Assembly: GCA_951812755.1 (NCBI GenBank)
Contig: OX638329.1
Span: forward strand, 481,339-545,338
Length of the DNA: 64,000 nucleotides
Origin: an uncultured Latescibacterota bacterium
GTDB taxonomy: Bacteria; Latescibacterota; UBA2968
Direction of reading: 5' to 3'
Shown: in pieces, positions 34,078 through 42,857 of the stretch
Layout: every line of letters starts with the position of its first letter
Position numbering within the stretch: position 1 is the first letter of the stretch
Made by a program: the position numbers and the translations under genes
The notes under the pieces: generated by a model
Seen by the model: the letters and a program-made list of their open reading frames with translations, nothing else
Database searches by the model: none
What the model was told of the DNA's origin: nothing

Positions 34078-36436
34078 ATCGCAATGCCTCCACGGGATTC
34101 ATTTTTGCCGCTTTTACAGCTTGCAGGCTCACTGTTCCGATTACGACCAATAGGGTCAGTACACCGCCCAGCACGAATGCCCCAAACCCCAACTCAATCC
34201 GATACGCGAAGTCCGATAGCCATTTGCTCATTGCCCAGTACGCGACTGGCCAGGCGAGTACATTTGCAATGCCCACCAGCAGAACGAATTCGCGCGATAG
34301 CAAATGCACGACGTTTGTGATGCTGGCGCCCAATATTTTGCGAATGCCGATTTCTTTGGTGCGCCGGGTTACGGCGAGTGCTGTCAATCCAAATGCCCCC
34401 AGACATGCGATAAAAATGGCAAAGAAGGTTCCGTATCCGATCAGGCGATGCCATCGCTCTTCGGTTCTGTATTGGCGATCGATGCCTTCGTCGAGGAATG
34501 AATAACGGAATCCAGAGGACTGTGTTATGGCTTCCCATTGTTCTTTCATGAATGACAGTGTGCCGGGAATATCGTCGGCGCGCACCCGAATTAGCAGTCG
34601 GCTAAAGTATTGATTTGCTGGGTCGCATTTTAGAAGTGCGGGGCCAATTTTGTGGTGGAGAGAGCGAAAATGAAAGTCGTTTACCACGCCGATCACTGTC
34701 ATATCATCGAAAAATTTCAGTGTTTTTCCGAGGGGTGGTCCCGGTCCCAGTTGTTTGGCCAGGGTTTGGTTGATGATTACAGACGCGGTGGGGTCTGTCG
34801 CAAGGTCCCGTGAATAATTTCGGCCTTCGATCAATTTGATGTCGAGCGTTGGCACAAAGTCGTAATCGACAAAGAAGACTTCCACGCCGCTTAAGCTCGT
34901 TCCATCATGTACCACATTCCCGCGCGACTGGTATCCATTGCGCATCATGTGATATATTTGAGTCACACCGAGAATTGCGTGATGGGATAACAGGGCGTTT
35001 TGATAGGTTTCAATGCCTTTTGGTCCCAGGTCTCGCAGTTTGCTGAGGCGACTGACGGCAATGAGGTGTTCGCTGTCAAATCCCAGGGGTTTGGTCCGCA
35101 AATAGTCGAGTTGAGAGGTCATGATGAGGGCACAGATGAGGAGAATCGCAGACATCGCGATCTGGAAGACCACGAGAAACTGGCTGAATAATCCCGCACT
35201 GACAATTTTCAATCTGCCTTTGAGTACCTGAATTGGCATAAAGCCGGACAGGACAAAGGCTGGATAGGTACCTGCGAGCAGGCCGACAATTAGAGTTAGA
35301 CCCACTATCGAGGCAAATGCCGGACCATCCAGATGTGCAACCAAAGATAGTTTTTGCGCCATGAGGTTGTTGAACAATGGCAGTAAAAGTTCTGATAGGG
35401 CGAGTCCGATTACAAATGCTATGAGGCTTAAGAGCACGGATTCTGTGAGAAATTGCACAATGACCTGGGGCTTGTGTGCGCCAACGACTTTGCGGATGCC
35501 GATTTCTCGCGCCCGAGAAGCTGACCGTCCCAGGGCGAGGGTCATAAAGTTCACGCATGCGACAAAGAGTACCAGGGCTGTAATGCACAACAGGATGTAG
35601 CTATATGCCGGGTCAGTGGCGGGTTCGGGCGCGCGGATATTTGGATTGAAATGCACATTGGCAAGGGGCTGCAATTTCATCTCTTGCTTTTCCCATATGA
35701 TGATGGGCCACGATCGATTTAGAAAAGGCGGAAATAGCTTTTCCAGGTCTTCGGTGCGGACCTGATTGTGTAGCAAGACGTAAATACTGGTGTTATTGGA
35801 ATTCCAGGTGTTGAGCGCGTCTTCCACATTCTCATAAGATTGGATGCAGTCGAATTGAATGCTGGATGTTTCGGAGGTGTCTTTTACGATGCCTGTAATT
35901 AGAGCTTGATGGATTTTTGCGTTTCTTGTGAAAGAGATTGATTTCCCCATTGGGTCGGTGTTGCCGAAGAATTTTTGGGCGACGGTTTCCGATATGATAA
36001 TGGTATCTTTGCGGTCCAGTGCTGTTGTTGGGTCGCCTGTTATCAGAGAAAATGAGAATACATCCCAGAAACCCGGATCGACATAAATAACGCGCTCTTG
36101 AGATGAATGGTCGCCGTATTGGAGTGTGCGAGATGTGGTATAGATTCTGACGACGTGTTGCATTTGTGTGGGGAATGCTTCTGCCAATGCTGGTCCAAGG
36201 GGACCCGGCATAGCAGCCGAGGCATCGCTGCCTTCTCCCACTTCTCCCCTATTGTAAACGCGATAAATTCGGTCTGCTTTTTCGTGGAATGCGTCAAAGG
36301 ACCATTCGTGTCGTATGTACAGGAATGTCAAGATGCAAAACGCAATGCCGATTGCGAGTCCAGTAATGTTGATGGCCGAATACACTTTGTAGCGGACGAG
36401 ATTGCGGTACGCTACGGTCAGATAGTTGTGGAGCAT
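34070..36436 (-). CDS. FtsX/MacB-like ABC permease E (operon 3)
   Basis: 788 residues: MLHNYLTVAYRNLVRYK leader, TM1 (INITGLAIGIAFCILTFLY), periplasmic domain, REIGIRKVVGAHKPQV module, second periplasmic domain, KEIGIRKILGASITN module, end NPVEALRYE. AAAGGA precedes the ATG. It starts 30 bases after permease F and overlaps the sigma-factor gene. E and F share the same first 40 residues, so they arose by duplication. Confidence 0.9.
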   Translation of the reverse strand: MLHNYLTVAYRNLVRYKVYSAINITGLAIGIAFCILTFLYIRHEWSFDAFHEKADRIYRVYNRGEVGEGSDASAAMPGPLGPALAEAFPTQMQHVVRIYTTSRTLQYGDHSSQERVIYVDPGFWDVFSFSLITGDPTTALDRKDTIIISETVAQKFFGNTDPMGKSISFTRNAKIHQALITGIVKDTSETSSIQFDCIQSYENVEDALNTWNSNNTSIYVLLHNQVRTEDLEKLFPPFLNRSWPIIIWEKQEMKLQPLANVHFNPNIRAPEPATDPAYSYILLCITALVLFVACVNFMTLALGRSASRAREIGIRKVVGAHKPQVIVQFLTESVLLSLIAFVIGLALSELLLPLFNNLMAQKLSLVAHLDGPAFASIVGLTLIVGLLAGTYPAFVLSGFMPIQVLKGRLKIVSAGLFSQFLVVFQIAMSAILLICALIMTSQLDYLRTKPLGFDSEHLIAVSRLSKLRDLGPKGIETYQNALLSHHAILGVTQIYHMMRNGYQSRGNVVHDGTSLSGVEVFFVDYDFVPTLDIKLIEGRNYSRDLATDPTASVIINQTLAKQLGPGPPLGKTLKFFDDMTVIGVVNDFHFRSLHHKIGPALLKCDPANQYFSRLLIRVRADDIPGTLSFMKEQWEAITQSSGFRYSFLDEGIDRQYRTEERWHRLIGYGTFFAIFIACLGAFGLTALAVTRRTKEIGIRKILGASITNVVHLLSREFVLLVGIANVLAWPVAYWAMSKWLSDFAYRIELGFGAFVLGGVLTLLVVIGTVSLQAVKAAKMNPVEALRYE

Positions 36437-36466
36437 TTTATTTTCCTTTGGTGAACAGGTTACTAA

Positions 36467-38932
36467 TTACTCATATCGCAACGCTTCCACAGGATTCATT
36501 TTTGCCGCTTTCACGGCTTGCAGACTCACTGTTCCGATTACGACCAACAGTGTCAGCAAGGCGCCGAGTGCAAATACGCCAACTGTTAGCCCCATGCGGT
36601 AGGCAAAGCTCTGTAGCCACCAGACCATTACCAGATACGTCAGGGGCCAGGCACATAGATTTGCGACTATAACCAGTATTACAAATTCGCGCGATAGCAG
36701 GGATACGATATTTAAAACCGAGGCGCCCATAATTTTTCGAATGCCTATTTCTTTAGTTCGCCTTGCCACGGCCAGTGCCGTCAACCCAAATGCGCCCAGA
36801 CATGCGATGAAAACAGCCAAAAATGTTGCATAGCCCACGATTTTGCTCCAACTCAAAAAGTCCCGGTAATAATTTTCAATATCCTCTTGCAAAAACGTGA
36901 AGTAAAACGGCTCGCCAGCGGGCGCGATCTCTTTCCACCCCGCTTCCAGATATTTCAGGGTCCCGGCAATATCGTCAGATTTGATCCGCACAAAGAAGTT
37001 TTCTGCTTCATCTCCCATCGATGGATTCAGTAAAAGCATCGCGGGTTGAACTTTTTGCTGGAGTGGCAACAAATAAAAATCCTGTACCACGCCAATGACC
37101 CGGGTAATCCCTTTTGACGCTCTCAATAAGTTTGCTGCTTTGCCTTCAAATGTGATGGTCTGTCCAATTGGATCGTCCCATCCCATCTGTTTGACCAGTT
37201 CTTCGTTCACGAGAGTGCTGCCCTGTGCTTGTTCATTCGCATTAGCGTCAAAATCTCGTCCCGATAGTACCTTCATCTCGAATGTTTTTACAAAACTATA
37301 ATCCACATAGAAGCGTTTTATGCCCACAGACTGTCCTTGTTCACCTTTTCCGTCTCTGCGGTCTTGCCACCCTTCGTCCAGTAGTGGATACCTCACTGTA
37401 GTACATCCTATCACCTTGTGATGTTGCAGATAACGGTTCTTGAGCAAATCTTGCTCCCCTCTCATTTCGGGAAGCCCGTCTGTGTTAATAGAAATCACAA
37501 ATTCCGTGTTAAAGCCCAGGTCTTTTTCTTTTACAAATTGAAGTTGATAGACCATGATCAGGGTGCAGGTAATCAAAGCACTCGACATGGCAAACTGTCC
37601 AAAGACGAGTCCGCGACCAAACAAGTTGCGATGGCTCAGCTTAAACCGCCCCGTGAGTATGCGAACCGGGTTAAACCCGGAGATCATAAATGCGGGATAG
37701 CTGCCTATCAGGAGACCGACGACTGTGACCAGAGCGATCAAAAAGGCAAAAGTAGGCCAGGTAAAAATGTTGTCGAAGGACAGGTTCTGATGCATAAATT
37801 CGTTAAAAAATGGCAGTACCAGTTCGGCGAGTGATAGACCCAAAACTACGGCTACAAGGCTCAATAAAATCGACTCGCTTAAGAATTGCCAAATCAGTTG
37901 AGGACGCACAGCACCGACAACTTTGCGAATGCCTACTTCTTTTGTTCGGGTGACCAACCGACCTACTGCAAGGTTGACAAAATTGATGGAAGCCATTACC
38001 AGAACCAGCAATGAAAGGCAGATTAGTCCATACCCGTTCATTGGATCCCGGGGTGCCTTTAAGCCGTGATTGGTGGTTTCCATAAAATCTATTCGATGAT
38101 GCAGATTTGTCAGCGGCTGAAGTCGCAAATGTAAGTTGTCCGCTGAGATCTCTGGTCGCAGCATGTGCGCTTTTACAATCGAACGCATCGTGGGATCTAT
38201 ATCTGTAGCTTTTGTGCTTTCAGTCAGTTGAACGTAAGTGTTACACGCAAAGCTCTTCCAATCATCTGCTTCTTTGTGCAGAAAAAACCACAGGTGTTGA
38301 TATGGTAGCAACATATCAAACTGAATTGATGAGTTGTCGGGTATGGGTTCGGCAATGCCGGTTACTGTGAAGTCAGCGCGTTCGTGGCTCCATAGAGATC
38401 GCAGTGTCAGTTGTTTTCCGATTGGATTTTCATTTCCGAAAATTTTCTTTGCTGTTTCAGCACTCAATACAACAGATTGCGGATGTTTGAGGGCAATTTC
38501 CGAATCGCCAGAGCGAAGGAGAAACGAAAACATGTCCAAGAATCCGTGATCTACGATCAGGAATGGTAACTTGAAGATCTGGTCTCCGTACGTAACCTGT
38601 ATCTCTCGATCATCGGGGTCGTCTCCTCGTCCAGCAACTAAGCGCACAGCCTGGTCCATGCCTGTTGCAGTTTGTACCAATTCATTGCGCAAAGCGGTCG
38701 GCAATGTGGGTATGCGATAAAATTTGTTATCGGGACCGCGGTATTCAGCATATACTCGATAGATTCGATCGGCATTCTTGTGAAACGCATCATAAGACCA
38801 TTCGTGTCGTATGTACAGGAATGTCAAGATGCAAAACGCAATGCCGATTGCGAGTCCAGTAATGTTGATGGCCGAATACACTTTGTAGCGGACAAGGTTA
38901 CGATACGCTACGGTCAGATAGTTGCGGAACAT
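36467..38932 (-). CDS. FtsX/MacB-like ABC permease F, first gene of operon 3
   Basis: 821 residues: MFRNYLTVAYRNLVRYK leader, TM1, a longer first periplasmic domain than in its paralogues, KEVGIRKVVGAVRPQL module, second periplasmic domain, KEIGIRKIMGASVLN module, end NPVEALRYE. AGGGAG lies eight bases before the ATG. The third sigma-54 promoter is about 50 bases upstream. The last 300 bases are nearly the same as in permease E. Confidence 0.9.
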   Translation of the reverse strand: MFRNYLTVAYRNLVRYKVYSAINITGLAIGIAFCILTFLYIRHEWSYDAFHKNADRIYRVYAEYRGPDNKFYRIPTLPTALRNELVQTATGMDQAVRLVAGRGDDPDDREIQVTYGDQIFKLPFLIVDHGFLDMFSFLLRSGDSEIALKHPQSVVLSAETAKKIFGNENPIGKQLTLRSLWSHERADFTVTGIAEPIPDNSSIQFDMLLPYQHLWFFLHKEADDWKSFACNTYVQLTESTKATDIDPTMRSIVKAHMLRPEISADNLHLRLQPLTNLHHRIDFMETTNHGLKAPRDPMNGYGLICLSLLVLVMASINFVNLAVGRLVTRTKEVGIRKVVGAVRPQLIWQFLSESILLSLVAVVLGLSLAELVLPFFNEFMHQNLSFDNIFTWPTFAFLIALVTVVGLLIGSYPAFMISGFNPVRILTGRFKLSHRNLFGRGLVFGQFAMSSALITCTLIMVYQLQFVKEKDLGFNTEFVISINTDGLPEMRGEQDLLKNRYLQHHKVIGCTTVRYPLLDEGWQDRRDGKGEQGQSVGIKRFYVDYSFVKTFEMKVLSGRDFDANANEQAQGSTLVNEELVKQMGWDDPIGQTITFEGKAANLLRASKGITRVIGVVQDFYLLPLQQKVQPAMLLLNPSMGDEAENFFVRIKSDDIAGTLKYLEAGWKEIAPAGEPFYFTFLQEDIENYYRDFLSWSKIVGYATFLAVFIACLGAFGLTALAVARRTKEIGIRKIMGASVLNIVSLLSREFVILVIVANLCAWPLTYLVMVWWLQSFAYRMGLTVGVFALGALLTLLVVIGTVSLQAVKAAKMNPVEALRYE

Positions 38933-38978
38933 TTTGTTCTCCCTGGCTATTGCTGCGAGTTCTTTGTGCCAATTTTAT

Positions 38979-38995
38979 ATGCAATAATCGTGCCA
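38979..38995 (-). promoter_or_regulatory. Sigma-54 promoter of operon 3
   Basis: Reading minus: TGGCACGATTATTGCAT, the full -24/-12 consensus with GG-N10-GC, about 50 bases before permease F. The flanking sequence differs from operons 1 and 2, so conservation of the box is informative. Confidence 0.9.
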
Positions 38996-39056
38996 AAAAT
39001 ACAAGTGTTGAAATAACAGTGAGTTATGAAAATCGCTTGAAATGGACGGACGAATA

Positions 39057-39097
39057 AGTGTCCGATTTTGATACAGTAGTGTCCGAAAATGAACACT
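39057..39097 (-). promoter_or_regulatory. Twin upstream activator site of operon 3
   Basis: TGTCCGATTTTGATACA then GTGTCCGAAAATGAACAC in plus orientation. It is identical to the operon 2 copy although the DNA on both sides is unrelated, which supports selection for binding of one regulator. Confidence 0.8.
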
Positions 39098-39103
39098 TTT
39101 GAA

Positions 39104-39385
39104 ATGTGAAGTAGGAGGTGTGAAGTAGGAAGTGGGAGATGGGAAGTGTGAAAAAAATAAATAGACGCAACCATACGCTATGAGAAAAGTGATAAGCCAA
39201 AACCATCACGCACAGCGTGTGAGTCCGTCTCGCAGCGGAATCTTTATGCCATTGTAACTGTGCAGGCCATAGCATGGTGTATGACCACAGAAACGATTTA
39301 CGCTGTGCCAGCCCCTCGGCGTTTGAGAGCGGCATTTTTTGCCTACTTTTTTTTGCTGTTGAAAAAAAGTAGGTCGCCGAAGGCA
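39104..39385. repeat. Intergenic stretch with GAAGTAGGAGG-type repeats and a long A/T hairpin
   Basis: The gap 39098-39442 has no gene. At 39104-39150 a degenerate direct repeat (GAAGTAGGAGGTGT, GAAGTAGGAAGTGG, GAAGTGTG) is visible. At 39342-39373 the arms CCTACTTTTTTTT and AAAAAAAGTAGG form a hairpin, extended by GCC/GGC nearby, that could act as a terminator on either strand. Confidence 0.5.
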
Positions 39386-39442
39386 TGAAAAAAACTTTAT
39401 ACTTCGCTGTACTACAACAAATGAATTATGCACACCCTTCAA

Positions 39443-40606
39443 TCATGTCCTTTTACCCGGTATCCGAAATACCAGCACAACGCCGAGCAACATCAATATC
39501 GCGCTGATTTGAAAAGCCCGGCGCAGACCATAAGCATCTGCCATGATGCCGAGGAGCAACATTGCCACGCCGCGAAGCGCGAATCCCGCGCCCATGTAAA
39601 GGCCGTTGGCAAATGCCCGGTTTTCTGGGCAGCTTTCCTGTACCATTGCCATGACCACGGGACCGGTGGAGAGGGCGACAAAGCCCAGGATTATTAAAAT
39701 GGGAAATAAGGCCCAGCCCTGGGTTTCGAGAAAGACAAATAGCAGGAGGGGGGTTGCGATCATGGAGAAGCCGAGTATTTGTTTGCGTCCCCATCGGTCG
39801 CTTACCCATCCGCCGATTAGCGCGCCGCCAATGCCCGCGCCTTCCAGTACGGAAAGCGATGCGCCCGATAGCCACAGGCTGGCGCCTTCCTCGGTCAAGA
39901 AGGTGGGCAGAAATGCGGTTAGAGAGGCCATCATGAACGCGCGAACAAAAACGATTCCCGATAGGGGTATCATGACTGGTGCCATGCGTTTTAGGGCAGC
40001 CTGCCAGGTCAGTGCTTTATACGCTGATATGACGCGGCTGGCAACGCTTCTCATTCGCAACAAGAGTACCAGCGAAGCTACAATACCGGCGGGTATTAAA
40101 TAAGGTGTTCCACCAATTCCCCACAGGCCGATGACGCTTACGATTAAAATGGGTCCCAGGGTGCGACCGAGTTCACCGCATAACATCCAGATGCCCATTC
40201 CGCGACCGAGGTTGGAACCCGAGAGCGTTCCGGCCATTGCGGGTCCAACTGCGTGAAATGCCGCGGAGCTAAATCCCGTGATTAACAATAGCACAGTCAG
40301 GGAGAGATAACCGTGCGCGATGCCGAGCAGGCTCATGGCGATGCCCGTTATTGCAGGTCCCAGGATCACGAGAAATCGCAAGTTCAGGCGGTCTGCCTGA
40401 TGTCCGATGATGGGTTGAAATACCGAGGGTGCCTGTCTGACGACCATTAACAAACTGGCTTCGGTTTTGGATAGGGACAGGGTTTGAATGAAGATGGGGA
40501 GTAAGGGGGGTAAGAATCCGCTGTATGTGTCGTGTACTGCATGCCCGCCGGAGAGGGTGATTACGTCGCGGGTCTGAAAACGGCTGTTATCGCTATTTGA
40601 GGACAA
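39443..40606 (-). CDS. Major facilitator superfamily transporter (FSR-like)
   Basis: 387 residues with about 12 hydrophobic segments. The N-terminal block GGHAVHDTYSGFLPPLLPIFIQ and the Q-A-P-S-V-F-Q-P-IIGHQADR loop resemble the fosmidomycin-resistance branch of MFS. Loop 8-9 has the usual SDRWGRKQIL motif. Likely inner-membrane efflux of a small molecule; substrate unknown. It runs toward operon 3, convergent with nothing, and starts nine bases after the small membrane protein gene. Confidence 0.85.
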   Translation of the reverse strand: MSSNSDNSRFQTRDVITLSGGHAVHDTYSGFLPPLLPIFIQTLSLSKTEASLLMVVRQAPSVFQPIIGHQADRLNLRFLVILGPAITGIAMSLLGIAHGYLSLTVLLLITGFSSAAFHAVGPAMAGTLSGSNLGRGMGIWMLCGELGRTLGPILIVSVIGLWGIGGTPYLIPAGIVASLVLLLRMRSVASRVISAYKALTWQAALKRMAPVMIPLSGIVFVRAFMMASLTAFLPTFLTEEGASLWLSGASLSVLEGAGIGGALIGGWVSDRWGRKQILGFSMIATPLLLFVFLETQGWALFPILIILGFVALSTGPVVMAMVQESCPENRAFANGLYMGAGFALRGVAMLLLGIMADAYGLRRAFQISAILMLLGVVLVFRIPGKRT

Positions 40607-40615
40607 GGACAGGTC

Positions 40616-40846
40616 TTACAGTTTGATCACGGCGATGAGAATGCCCGTTATTGCGACCATGGTCGTGATGAGATAGGTGAAGCGAGACCCAATGAGTTTA
40701 TTCGTCTCGACAATCTGCAGGCGCAACTCTTTGCTGTCTTCACGCATCTGCAGGCGTATATCTTGCAGGTCTTCGCGTAGATAAGCAATGCCCCAATGGG
40801 TATTATCCGCAGATGTGGTCGCTTCAGATTCAGGCGTTTCGGCCAT
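40616..40846 (-). CDS. Small coiled-coil protein with C-terminal membrane anchor
   Basis: 76 residues from MAETPESEATTSADN (AGGAG seven bases before ATG 40846). A heptad-like stretch (LREDLQDIRLQMREDSKELRLQIVETNKLI) precedes one TM helix (YLITTMVAITGILIAVIKL). This layout resembles DUF1640/CCDC90-like membrane coiled-coils. Co-directional with the MFS gene. Function unknown. Confidence 0.65.
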   Translation of the reverse strand: MAETPESEATTSADNTHWGIAYLREDLQDIRLQMREDSKELRLQIVETNKLIGSRFTYLITTMVAITGILIAVIKL

Positions 40847-40867
40847 AACAGATCTCCTGTTTCTCTC

Positions 40868-40931
40868 TGGAGAGAGGGGTCGGCTTCTTATGAACAAGAT
40901 ATGCTATCACAGCAAAAAGTCAATGGTCTAT
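40868..40931 (+). repeat. 64-bp direct repeat, left copy
   Basis: From TGGAGAGAGG to AATGGTCTAT; matches 42641-42704 at 59 of 64 positions by eye, in the same orientation. The two copies bracket the AAA-ATPase/nuclease gene. Confidence 0.85.
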
Positions 40932-40947
40932 AGCCCCCGTCATCGCG

Positions 40948-42495
40948 TTACGCATGTACAACCTCAAAGGCCGTTATATTGCGGGTGTTCTTGCTGAATT
41001 CTACGGCGATCAGGTGGATCGGCTGGTCTAAACCGCGATATTTGTCCGCATATCCCTTTTCTTTTAGTTGCGCCATTGCAGTGCCCTCAGACGCCAGTTC
41101 CACCACTTTGAACTCGAAGAGATAAACGTTATCGTTGAAGTGAACGGCCATATCGACACGCCCATGGCTGCTGCTTTCCTCTACGGTGATGTCAAGTCCC
41201 AGGCCAGCGAAATAGGAATAGAACACGCTGGCGTAGTAGCCTTCAAAATTGGCGATGTCGTTGTTGGTGTACCACTCATAGGGAATACTGGCGAAGAAGG
41301 CGTGGAATAGTGTCTTGAGTCCCTCGAAGTCATTGGCTTCTATCAGGCGGTAGAGTTGGACGCTATTCGCCATCTGCCCAGACGGGTCTTTCACCAGGTA
41401 GCGCAACAGGCTTTCGTTGAGGCTCTGGCGCACTTCCCGATTGGGATAACCCAACCGATAGAGGGACTTGCCGCCCAGGTTTTCCTCACTGGTAATGGTC
41501 AGATACCCGGTCTGAAACAACAGGGCTTCGGTCGCGATTTCATCGACATCAAAGGTCGATAACAAGTCGCTACCGCCCATCATTTCGTCGAGTTTCAGAG
41601 AACTGATGTGGCGTTTGAATAGGGTCTCGACCAGAAAGGTCGGCGTACCGGTCTCGAACCAATAGGCTTCGAAGCTGTGCTTTCGAAACAGCAGGAGGAT
41701 GTCGAAGGGGTTATAGACCTTCTCCTCACCCAGCCAGCTATAGCCGTTGTACCAATCTCGGATTTCGTTTCTGTCAAGGCCGGGCAGTTCTGGCGCGAAT
41801 ACGGTGTCGAGGTCTGCTTCGGTATAGCCACAGATAGCAGAATAGCGTGGGTCAATGGTAATATCTGTGAGGTTGTTGAGGCCAGAGAACAGATGTACCT
41901 TGGAGAACTTGCTGACGCCAGTGAGGAATGTGAATTTGATGTGGGCATCATTGGACTTGATGGTGGAATACAGACCGCGCAGAAAGTCGCGGTTGGCGCG
42001 CGCAATCTCCGGTACTTCCAAAGCATCGAGAATCGGCTTGTCGTATTCATCAACCAGAACGACGACGCGCTGTCCTGCTTTCTCGTGAAGGATTTCCAAA
42101 ATAGACGCGAAACGTCCGGGGGCTGTGGTGTACTCGGAAACGATCCCTGCTCGACGTTCTATGGCCGCGAGTTGTTCCATGAGGTTTGCCTGCAGGTAGC
42201 CCACCTCTTTGAAATTGCCGCTGCCAAAGTCGAGTCGCAGGACGGGATAGCGAACCTGCCAATCCCAGTGGTCGTGGATATACAACCCCTCAAAGAGCGG
42301 TTCATTGCCCTCGAACAGTTCCTTCAGCGTGTCCAGAAACAGGCTTTTGCCAAAACGACGAGGACGCGATAAAAAATAGTGCTTGTCCTCATTCAGTAGC
42401 CGATAGATGTAGGCGGTCTTGTCAACATAGTAGCAGTTTTCTTCGCGGATCTCGCGGAAGGTCTGAATGCCGATGGGCAGTCTGCGTTTGGTCAT
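40948..42495 (-). CDS. AAA-ATPase-like / PD-(D/E)XK nuclease family protein
   Basis: 515 residues. The N-terminal part matches the AAA_ATPase-like family (MTKRRLPIGIQTFREIREENCYYVDKT, then FLSRPRRFGKSLFLDTLKELF with a P-loop-like RPRRFGKS, and VVLVDEYDKPI as Walker B). The C-terminal part (FEGYYASVFYSYFAGLGLDITVEESSSHGRVDMAVHFNDNVYLFEFKVV) is a PD-(D/E)XK domain with D, E and K in DMAV...EFKVV. This architecture is abundant in anaerobes and Bacteroidetes and is thought to be selfish or defensive. It lies between two direct repeats, which suggests it came in as a unit. Confidence 0.88.
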   Translation of the reverse strand: MTKRRLPIGIQTFREIREENCYYVDKTAYIYRLLNEDKHYFLSRPRRFGKSLFLDTLKELFEGNEPLFEGLYIHDHWDWQVRYPVLRLDFGSGNFKEVGYLQANLMEQLAAIERRAGIVSEYTTAPGRFASILEILHEKAGQRVVVLVDEYDKPILDALEVPEIARANRDFLRGLYSTIKSNDAHIKFTFLTGVSKFSKVHLFSGLNNLTDITIDPRYSAICGYTEADLDTVFAPELPGLDRNEIRDWYNGYSWLGEEKVYNPFDILLLFRKHSFEAYWFETGTPTFLVETLFKRHISSLKLDEMMGGSDLLSTFDVDEIATEALLFQTGYLTITSEENLGGKSLYRLGYPNREVRQSLNESLLRYLVKDPSGQMANSVQLYRLIEANDFEGLKTLFHAFFASIPYEWYTNNDIANFEGYYASVFYSYFAGLGLDITVEESSSHGRVDMAVHFNDNVYLFEFKVVELASEGTAMAQLKEKGYADKYRGLDQPIHLIAVEFSKNTRNITAFEVVHA

Positions 42496-42640
42496 ATTAT
42501 GTACCTTTGTCTTGCGATCTTTTCAAATGACCTCGACATTGTCTTGTTGGGGTGTGAAGCATGAGAAGTCGTCGGGAAGGGATTAAATCAAGTGTTTGGA
42601 GATGATATCAAATTCTGCCCTGTGAGATGCTCTGGGCCTT

Positions 42641-42704
42641 TGGAGAGAGGTGTCAGCTTCCTGTGAAGAAGATATGCTATCACAGCAAAAAGTCAATGGT
42701 CTAT
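42641..42704 (+). repeat. 64-bp direct repeat, right copy
   Basis: Partner of 40868-40931. The remainder of the 42496-42857 gap holds no gene; 42785-42825 is an A/T-rich tract (AATTAAAAATTAAAAATTAAG) that may carry promoter sequences for the downstream cluster. Confidence 0.85.
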
Positions 42705-42857
42705 CGACTATTTCACCATAGGCTAAGTACAGCAGTGATTCTTAGGGTTGCGGGAATGTATTTGGGGACATAATTTAAGTGCGAATTAAAAATTAAAAAT
42801 TAAGAATTAGGAGCGGGGCGAACTGACTGCTGACTGCTTATTTTTAAGGATTATTAC

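Noticed and set aside
40948-42495. The AAA/PD-(D/E)XK gene as part of a restriction system
   Set aside because: No methyltransferase or other restriction component is adjacent; the family occurs alone.
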